NCBI RefSeq assembly: GCF_914767665.1
Contig: NC_059507.1
Location: 20,276,718-20,340,717, forward strand
Source: Harmonia axyridis
Lineage: Eukaryota > Arthropoda > Insecta > Coleoptera > Coccinellidae
DNA length: 64,000 nt
Direction of reading: 5' to 3'
The notes beneath the pieces were generated by a model. It saw only the letters and a program-made list of their open reading frames with translations. It was not told the DNA's origin and did no database searches. Each line of letters starts with the position of its first letter. Within the stretch, counting starts at the first letter, position 1. Positions 57,858 through 64,000 of this stretch are shown here, piece after piece. A program made the translations under genes and the position numbers.

Positions 57858-60668
57858 TCAATGCCGGATAGAACAATAATCGTAATACTCATCCAGGCAA
57901 TACGGTTCACAATCCACCAAAAATCGACGAACCTTGAAGTCAAAAGAGCCTGCACCATCAAGATCCCGCATGGATTTAGGTAATGAATTGTATAATTTCA
58001 TACAAGAATACAGCACACTATTCTGAGACTGTGTCAGAAATAGTCTTGGAAGATGAAAAGTATGAACTTGCCTTGTGTTGTTAATATTTTGAAATTTATT
58101 AAACAGGTATTTATGCTTGGATACAAATTGCAAAGACTTGTAAACAAAAAGCCCAGTGACTGTCAGGATGTTATTGTCCCTGAAAATATTTCTACAGGAT
58201 TCCCTAAAATGCATTCGCAACATCAACCTCAATGCCATCTTCTGAGTAACAAATAGGCGACGCGCAGAAATGCTTCCACCCCAAAATATTATACCATACG
58301 CTAGTCGCGACTCGAAATTAGCGTAGTAAACAGTTTTTAAGATATCGACGTCAACCTGACGTTTTAGTACATTAATGGAATAATTAACCGATAAAAGCTT
58401 TCTATTTAAAGAATCAACATGCACATGCCACTTTAGGGTACTATCAATTAATAACCCGAGAAATCTAACAGATGTCCCAACTGGAACGTTACAGTCATCA
58501 GTAATATTTAAAGATGAAGGAAAATCATGTCGAGAGCGATCAGTATGAAAAAACACCAGCTCGGTTTTTGTTGAATTTAACTTAAGGTCATTATCAGAAC
58601 ACCAACTCCCAATCCTCCCAAACACCTCCGACGCACCCTCAATAACTGAGGAAACACTGTTACCACAAACGACAACATTTGTGTCGTCCGCATATAGAGA
58701 AAGTTCATAAGAAGGTGAGTCAATAACTCTAGGTAAGTCATTTATATAAACTATGAAAAGCAATGGGCCCAGTACGCTGCCCTGAGGCACTCCAGATGTG
58801 ATCTTGATTTCATCTGATAAGTATCCACTTCCTTCATATTTTAGCTCTACTTTTTGAACTCTATTGGTCAGGTAGCTTCTTATAAGGTCCAATTGCCTAT
58901 CACGTATTCCATAATGCTCAAGCTTGTCCAGCAGTTTTCGGTGGTTAACACTGTCAAATGCTTTGGACAAGTCGAGAAACACACCCAGAGGAATATCTCC
59001 TCCATCCAAGACCTCAGTAATTTTTCGCAATAGATCGAAAATCGCAGTTTCCGTAGATTTATTAGATATAAATCCATGCTGAGATGGATTAAAGATATTG
59101 AACTTTCTGAAAAAGGACACAAGACGGACACAAAGTATCTTTTCAAACACCTTTGAGAAAGTAGCTAACAGGCTTATGGGCCTATAATTGCCAAAATCAG
59201 CTTTAGAGCCTTTTTTAAATAACGGTTTAATAATTGCCATCTTTAGGGCATCTGGAAATATTCCCTCAACAAATGAACGATTAATTATAAAGCTTAAGGG
59301 TTCTGCTATTATATGAATACATTTTTTTACTATTTTCATAGAAATACCGTCGAAACCACATGAAGAAGAATTCTTCATTTTAATAACCATTGATACTAAT
59401 TCTCGAGCTGTCACCTGGAACACATAAAAAGAGCTTTCGTTTCTCTGTACACCACAAGTATTTCCCTCCCCAGAAAGTCCACAGCTTGTACCACAAGCAG
59501 AAAAAAATTGATTGAACTTATTTGCAACATCTTCTGGATTGCCTGCAGGAAAATGGTCATACTCTGTATGACGTTTGCCAGTGAGATCTCTGACAATGCT
59601 CCATGTCATTTTTGATTTGTTTGAAGAGTTCTTAATAAGACTCCCATAATGAGCCCGTTTGAGCTGTGTGATCCGCCTGTCATAATACTTCTTTGCAACT
59701 CTGTACTGATCTAAGTACAGAGGGTCAACCCGTGACATTGTATAGAGTATATCTAATTGCCGTTTGATTTCCAACAACTGAGGATCAGAATTGCAAAAAT
59801 TCAACCTACCAGAGGAAGCTCGAAAGGAGACTGTGGGAAAGGCATCAGCAAATACTCCATTGAAAATTGACGAAAAACAGGACCACATGTCTTCTACTTT
59901 TTGTCTATTGATGTCATATAATACTGACCAATCTATATCAGTCAAAGCACTCAGAAAAACTCTTATATTCGAGGAACTAAAATTTCGGCGCTTAGACGGC
60001 ATTGCTTTTGGAGAAATTAAACTATTTATGTTGAAATTGATCGATATTGCCTTGTGATCAGAAAGATGTGGTTGCATTATTCTCACCTGACCACCCTCGA
60101 CATTTGTGAATATGTTGTCCAGACAGGATGACGAGAGAAGAGCTTCCCGAGTTGGTTCACTAATAATTGGTTGAAGACCATACGAGTGTAGCACAGACAA
60201 CAGAGTTTGTGTATCCCTGTGATTTGGTTTGAGTATATCCACATTAAAATCACCCACTATGACAAACCTTGCAGACCTTTCACCATTCAGGATATCAAGC
60301 AATAGTGCAAGCTTTTCAAAAAACCGCTCAATATCACCCAAATTGGGTTCGCTTGACCTGTAAACACATATGACAATTAAATTCAAATTATTATTAACTT
60401 TACATTGAACAGCACAGCATTCAAAAATATACTGAGCACTTAATTTACAAATATCTGTTCTGACAAAAAATCTTTTAAAATAATCACGAATAAAAATTGC
60501 AGTACCACCATGTCTGTTAAGCGGACGACAGAAACTGCTCACAAGTAGAAAACCCGGCAGTGAATACGAAATCAACTGGTCCTGATTTAGCCAATGCTCA
60601 CTTATGGCCAGAAAATGACACTCATTATCCTGAATAAACTGTTCCAGACCTTGAAATGCTGTTGACAA
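57858..60668 (-). CDS. LINE ORF2: APE endonuclease and reverse transcriptase
   Basis: 936 codons counted from a TTG at 60668; the frame stays open upstream into the 3' end of ORF1, reading ITHLNIQCLST just before it, which is the usual N-terminal strand of the APE domain. Endonuclease motifs: SEHWL (about 23-27), GGTAIFIR (54-61), GDFNVD (139-144), LDNIF (183-187) and SDHKA (203-207). Reverse transcriptase: NYRPISLL (494-501), FLDLSKAFDSV (564-574, first catalytic Asp), SGVPQGSVLGPLLF (625-638) and YADDT (659-663, the catalytic Asp pair). The thumb region continues to the C-terminus; no RNase H domain is seen. The protein would nick target DNA and prime reverse transcription there (established for LINEs). 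There is no in-frame ATG near the start, so the true N-terminus is uncertain. Confidence 0.92.
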   Translation of the reverse strand: MSTAFQGLEQFIQDNECHFLAISEHWLNQDQLISYSLPGFLLVSSFCRPLNRHGGTAIFIRDYFKRFFVRTDICKLSAQYIFECCAVQCKVNNNLNLIVICVYRSSEPNLGDIERFFEKLALLLDILNGERSARFVIVGDFNVDILKPNHRDTQTLLSVLHSYGLQPIISEPTREALLSSSCLDNIFTNVEGGQVRIMQPHLSDHKAISINFNINSLISPKAMPSKRRNFSSSNIRVFLSALTDIDWSVLYDINRQKVEDMWSCFSSIFNGVFADAFPTVSFRASSGRLNFCNSDPQLLEIKRQLDILYTMSRVDPLYLDQYRVAKKYYDRRITQLKRAHYGSLIKNSSNKSKMTWSIVRDLTGKRHTEYDHFPAGNPEDVANKFNQFFSACGTSCGLSGEGNTCGVQRNESSFYVFQVTARELVSMVIKMKNSSSCGFDGISMKIVKKCIHIIAEPLSFIINRSFVEGIFPDALKMAIIKPLFKKGSKADFGNYRPISLLATFSKVFEKILCVRLVSFFRKFNIFNPSQHGFISNKSTETAIFDLLRKITEVLDGGDIPLGVFLDLSKAFDSVNHRKLLDKLEHYGIRDRQLDLIRSYLTNRVQKVELKYEGSGYLSDEIKITSGVPQGSVLGPLLFIVYINDLPRVIDSPSYELSLYADDTNVVVCGNSVSSVIEGASEVFGRIGSWCSDNDLKLNSTKTELVFFHTDRSRHDFPSSLNITDDCNVPVGTSVRFLGLLIDSTLKWHVHVDSLNRKLLSVNYSINVLKRQVDVDILKTVYYANFESRLAYGIIFWGGSISARRLFVTQKMALRLMLRMHFRESCRNIFRDNNILTVTGLFVYKSLQFVSKHKYLFNKFQNINNTRQVHTFHLPRLFLTQSQNSVLYSCMKLYNSLPKSMRDLDGAGSFDFKVRRFLVDCEPYCLDEYYDYCSIRH

Positions 60669-60730
60669 ACATTGGATGTTCAGGTGTGTGATGCATAACT
60701 GAGAAACTGCATCAGAGGAGTCAGCCGATG

Positions 60731-61876
60731 TTAGTCCTTTTTCTGCTCTGGATTGATAGAACTGCTTGCTCTCTCTAAAAAAGTTTTCTCTGAGCTTCTT
60801 TCATTAGCTTTCTGAAAATTATAATAACGTGACACCAGAGCCCCATTAGGCCAAATTTCCTTATTCCAGGCTTTATCTAAATTGACCTTTTGAATAGACA
60901 CCTTCATAGAAGAATATATTTGGGGATGCTTAGATTGCAGTTCTTCGCAGATAACTTCTGGAAATTTATCCAATAATAGACTCTTCATGTCCTCAGGCTT
61001 TGCACCAGGCTGCAGTCGAGATACATGTAAAGATATAAATTTGGGTACTGCCTGTATATTAGACAACTGCTCATTTGTACCCACAACAAATTTACGATTG
61101 TTACGTTTGTTTTTGGGTTTAACTGTTAACCAATCATCATTATTTCCCTTAGATTTGTTGATATCCTTGGGAACAGGAAGAGTTACAATATCCTGCATTA
61201 AAGATTTCTGCTGAGCATGTAAAATTGCTGAATTAACAGTTTGTTTTTTTATTTTTATTTGAGGTTTGGTATTTGCCAGTTTTGACATCCCTAAATCATT
61301 GTCAATGTTCTTATTGACAGCCGTTGATACATTCGAGCTACCAGAAACTATCTTTGTGTTTGTTTTTTTGGGCTGCGAGCGAGAAAGATTTCTTGTCTCT
61401 CTCTGTTCCATCTGCATTTGTTGATTTGTACTAGGTTTTGATAATAAACCAGAACCGGATGATAAATCAAACGATAAATCAGGAGGACTAACCTTCATTT
61501 GACCTCCAAATTGGGATAATTTTTCCTCATACTCATTTATAAGACTTTTCTGAATTTTTATTGTGTATTCTGAGCTATCTACCAGTTTTTGGAGAAGAGT
61601 TTTCTCAACTGACAGGCCATCCACCTTCTTTTTCAGAAGAAATACACTATTAGCATTAGTTAACGACAGTTCATTAGTCAACGACAACCATTTTTCGTTG
61701 CACAAATCGCACAACCACTTTATGTTAGTATTCTCAGAGAAACCTTTCAGCCAAGAATCTTTAATATACACACACGCAGCGTGAACAATACATTTACAGA
61801 TCTTACATTCTATAGTTTTATTATTAACAATAAAATTATCGGAGCATTTAACGCACACGTCCGTACTCATCGACAT
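60731..61876 (-). CDS. LINE ORF1 protein with N-terminal PHD finger
   Basis: 381 residues, starting at an ATG that gives MSMSTDVCVKCSD. Residues 8-59 carry a C4HC3 zinc pattern (C8, C11, C24, C27, H32, C35, C56, C59), a PHD-type finger typical of ORF1 in CR1-group LINEs. A stretch around residues 75-115 is Leu/Lys/Glu-rich and may be a coiled coil. A low-complexity region with many Ser, Gln, Asn and Lys follows (about 130-250), then a C-terminal part (about 275-345) with alternating hydrophobic residues that could bind nucleic acid. No gag-type CCHC knuckles are visible. Family members are thought to bind the element RNA and possibly chromatin in the nucleus; that role is inferred. The stop codon TAA lies inside the open frame of ORF2. 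Confidence 0.85.
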   Translation of the reverse strand: MSMSTDVCVKCSDNFIVNNKTIECKICKCIVHAACVYIKDSWLKGFSENTNIKWLCDLCNEKWLSLTNELSLTNANSVFLLKKKVDGLSVEKTLLQKLVDSSEYTIKIQKSLINEYEEKLSQFGGQMKVSPPDLSFDLSSGSGLLSKPSTNQQMQMEQRETRNLSRSQPKKTNTKIVSGSSNVSTAVNKNIDNDLGMSKLANTKPQIKIKKQTVNSAILHAQQKSLMQDIVTLPVPKDINKSKGNNDDWLTVKPKNKRNNRKFVVGTNEQLSNIQAVPKFISLHVSRLQPGAKPEDMKSLLLDKFPEVICEELQSKHPQIYSSMKVSIQKVNLDKAWNKEIWPNGALVSRYYNFQKANERSSEKTFLERASSSINPEQKKD

Positions 61877-61994
61877 TGCGCATATACATAGTATTTAAAT
61901 CAATTCATCTACACTAAAGGAGATAAAACTGTAACGCTACAATTGCCCATAAGACTCTAAAGACTGATTTCTCGGGGTGGTTTGGCTTATTTCG

Positions 61995-62300
61995 CAACAA
62001 AACTCCTACCCAGGTTTTTACAAATTTAATGAAATTGAAATATACAGAGATCGATCCTTTTCACTATAAACAAATAATATTGAAATAAACTTAACTTAAA
62101 TCAGTTTTCAATCAATTACTGTGCTGTTAGGATGGAACCTGTTCTGTAGATTATTTTCAGCCTTCTAAACTCCAGATCTTAGCACGAAGCTATAGTACTC
62201 CAATTCCCATTCAGCGAAGTTGATGCAATAACGCCTAGGTATTACGCAGGTATTCTCCCAGTTTCAGGAACTAAAGTGGTTTAACGTACTTACTATTCCA
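61995..62300. other. Spacer between the LINE and the foldback element
   Basis: About 300 bp of AT-rich sequence; nothing recognised. Confidence 0.5.
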
Positions 62301-62307
62301 ACTTCTA

Positions 62308-63796
62308 TCGGGTGTCCCAAACTCGATGGCCTATCAGACGTTTCTGGAAAACTAATCATAATTTTGAGCTGAAAATTTGCATATTGTGGTTTGAGACAAT
62401 GATCCTTCTCCCTAAAATACTTTCAGATCTCTACAACTTCCGGTTATACCGGAAACAGACTACTACTTCCTTATTTTGAATGGCACACCCAGTATATTAT
62501 TGCATCATTAGATAGCTTTTTTGATGGCAATTTCGGCAATATGCCATACCTTGGGAAAAAATTCAACGGTTCATGAGTTATTGGGATTCTTATGACAAAA
62601 AAGGTGGCGATGAGGACTCACATTTTTTTGAATATTTCAGCAGAAAAAGCCTCTTTCGAAAAAAATTTGTTTTGTTTCGTAAGACTGTTTTCGGCTTGGA
62701 CCAAAAATGTACAGGGTGTTTATAAGAGGATCATGAACTTGGACAACTCAAATTCATCAAAACTCAAGATTTTCAAATTAAAATCTATATTTTCTATAAT
62801 TTCAGTCGATTCTACGTACAAAAATAGTGGGGGTTACTTCAGCAAACCCTATACCTAAAAAGAGTTATCGGGGAAGAACTTCAAATGAGGAAAAACCGCT
62901 ATTCATAACTGTGGAAATAACTGTCTGTTACTTCCGTAAAACACAAAAAGAAAATAAAATTCGATGTTTGGATAACTAAACTTGACATATCAAGAATTGT
63001 AATGAATTATTCGTATTTGAAAATTGTATTGGTTCATGGATTTCTCAACAATACCAACGAAAAATTAATTAAAATTCATGAAATGTAAAATTTAGTTATC
63101 CAAACATCGAATTTTATTTTCTTTCTGTGTTTTACGGAAGTAACAGACAGTTATTCCCACAGTTATAAATAGCGGTTTTTCCTCATTTGAAGTTTTTCCC
63201 CGATATCTCTTGAAGTATTCATTTTAGGTATAGGGTTTGCTGAAGTAACCCCCACTATTTTTGTACGTAGAATCGACTGAAATAATAAAAAATATAGGTT
63301 CTAATTTGAAAATCTTGAGTTTTGATGAATTTGAGTTGTCCAAGTTCATGACCCTCTTATAAACACCCTGTACATTTTTGGTCCAAGCCGAAAACAGTCT
63401 TATAATACTACGTATTTGCGTAAACGAAACAAAACAAATTTTTTTCGAAAAAGGCTTTTTCTGCTGATATATTCAAAAAAATGTGAGTCCTCATCGCCAC
63501 CTTTTTTGTCATAAGAATCCCAATAACTCATGAACCGTTGAATTTTATCCCAAAGTATGGCATATTGCCGAAATTGCCATCAAAAAAGCTATCTAATGAT
63601 GCAATAATATACTGGGTGTGCCATTCGAAATAAGGAAGTAGTAGTCTGTTTCCGGTATAACCGGAAGTTGTAGAGATCTGAAAGTATTTTAGGAAGAAAG
63701 ATCATTGTCTCAAACCCCAATATGCAAATTTTCAGCTCAAAATTATGATTAGTTTTCCAGAAACGTCTAATAGGCCATCGAGTTTGGGACACCCGA
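62308..63796. mobile_element. 1.49-kb foldback element / giant inverted repeat
   Basis: Left arm 62308-62980 and right arm 63091-63796 are inverted copies separated by about 110 bp; the right arm carries a roughly 22-bp extra segment near 63400. Long stretches match base for base by eye. Outer ends read TCGGGTGTCCCAAACTCG and its complement, and each is flanked by TA (62306-62307 and 63797-63798), as expected for Tc1/mariner-type transposition. No coding frame with known motifs is present. Inside each arm, at 62709 and 63382, is ACAGGGTGTTTATAA, a sequence that looks like another transposon end. Probably a non-autonomous element; a transcript would fold into a hairpin of nearly 700 bp. Confidence 0.85.
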
Positions 63797-64000
63797 TATA
63801 TCTCAAGGAAGTACTTCTTGATATTTTTCAATCGCAAGAGATATTTCTGTTGTTCCATTTCCACGGGAGGTGCGAGAATCATGACACAATTCTCGCCGAT
63901 ATATTAAATTCTAAATCTCAAATTAAACTAGTAATGACCGAAATCTAAAACAAGGTACGTATTCTTCCTGAAGTCTCGATAATTATTGAAGAACTTTCAG

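Larger units (their letters stand above)
57722..61990 (-). mobile_element. Near-intact non-LTR retrotransposon (CR1/Jockey group)
   Basis: A two-ORF LINE reading on the minus strand: ORF1 with a PHD finger (60731-61876), ORF2 with APE endonuclease and reverse transcriptase (57858-60668 and upstream in frame), a short 3' UTR, and an ATT trinucleotide tail at 57723-57745 preceded by AATAAATTGC. PHD-type ORF1 proteins plus microsatellite 3' ends are known from CR1-group elements; jockey-type elements are the alternative. The 5' end is set only roughly: about 110 bp lie between the ORF1 ATG and sequence that I cannot assign. Neither ORF has an internal stop, unlike every other transposon in the window, so the insertion is probably recent. 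I could not identify target-site duplications by eye. Confidence 0.85.

Noticed and set aside
1..64000. LTR retrotransposons
   Set aside because: No long terminal direct repeats, primer binding sites or aspartic protease/integrase motifs were found by eye.
1..64000. CRISPR arrays, operons, bacterial promoters
   Set aside because: No short regularly spaced repeats; the sequence is clearly eukaryotic.

Overview
The window looks like intergenic or intronic DNA of an insect. It is AT-rich, with long stretches of non-coding sequence and no recognisable host exon, and it holds a dense mix of mariner/Tc1 transposons, palindromic MITEs and non-LTR retrotransposons. A beetle is possible, but the sequence alone does not fix the species. 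Prokaryotic features (operons, ribosome binding sites, CRISPR) are absent.

Layout. 0-14 kb: a mariner fragment (2.40-2.83 kb), a tRNA-like SINE (3.43 kb), a decayed CR1-like retrotransposon 3' half (4.33-5.62 kb), an inverted duplication of a MITE plus flank (7.67-8.44 and 10.08-10.53 kb) enclosing a 115-codon ORF and an RT fragment, an internally deleted DD41D mariner with both terminal inverted repeats (10.70-11.63 kb) and an RTE-like RT fragment (13.25 kb). 14-31 kb: an RT/RNase H fragment (14.4-15.6 kb), a 1.38-kb foldback element (19.08-20.46 kb), inverted RT fragments (20.6 and 29.0 kb), a MITE joined to an RNase H fragment (22.9-24.1 kb), a double palindrome (24.6 kb), a mariner (26.3-27.3 kb) and tandem copies of a dispersed repeat (28.4-29.0 kb). 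31-57 kb: two small MITEs built of repeated motifs (31.8 and 55.6 kb), a Tc1 element split by a 692-bp MITE with an exact TA duplication (34.2-35.4 kb), a 5S-rRNA-like sequence (36.5 kb), a Tc1 element with a dead catalytic site (40.8 kb), four more mariner remnants, and two hammerhead-ribozyme-like motifs (43.9 and 48.6 kb).

57.7-62 kb holds the one apparently intact mobile element: a non-LTR retrotransposon on the minus strand. It has a PHD-finger ORF1 and an endonuclease/reverse transcriptase ORF2 with all visible catalytic motifs, and ends in an ATT microsatellite. ORF2 lies in the -1 frame relative to ORF1 and has no early ATG, so its translation probably needs frameshifting, reinitiation or a non-AUG start. 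Next to it (62.3-63.8 kb) is a very large, well conserved inverted repeat flanked by TA.

The most interesting non-standard signals are the hammerhead-like motifs with long stem I, the giant inverted repeat, the nested insertion with its precise target duplication, and the -1 frame overlap in the intact retroelement. Between repeats, several GC-richer islands free of recognisable repeats could be conserved non-coding DNA of a neighbouring gene.
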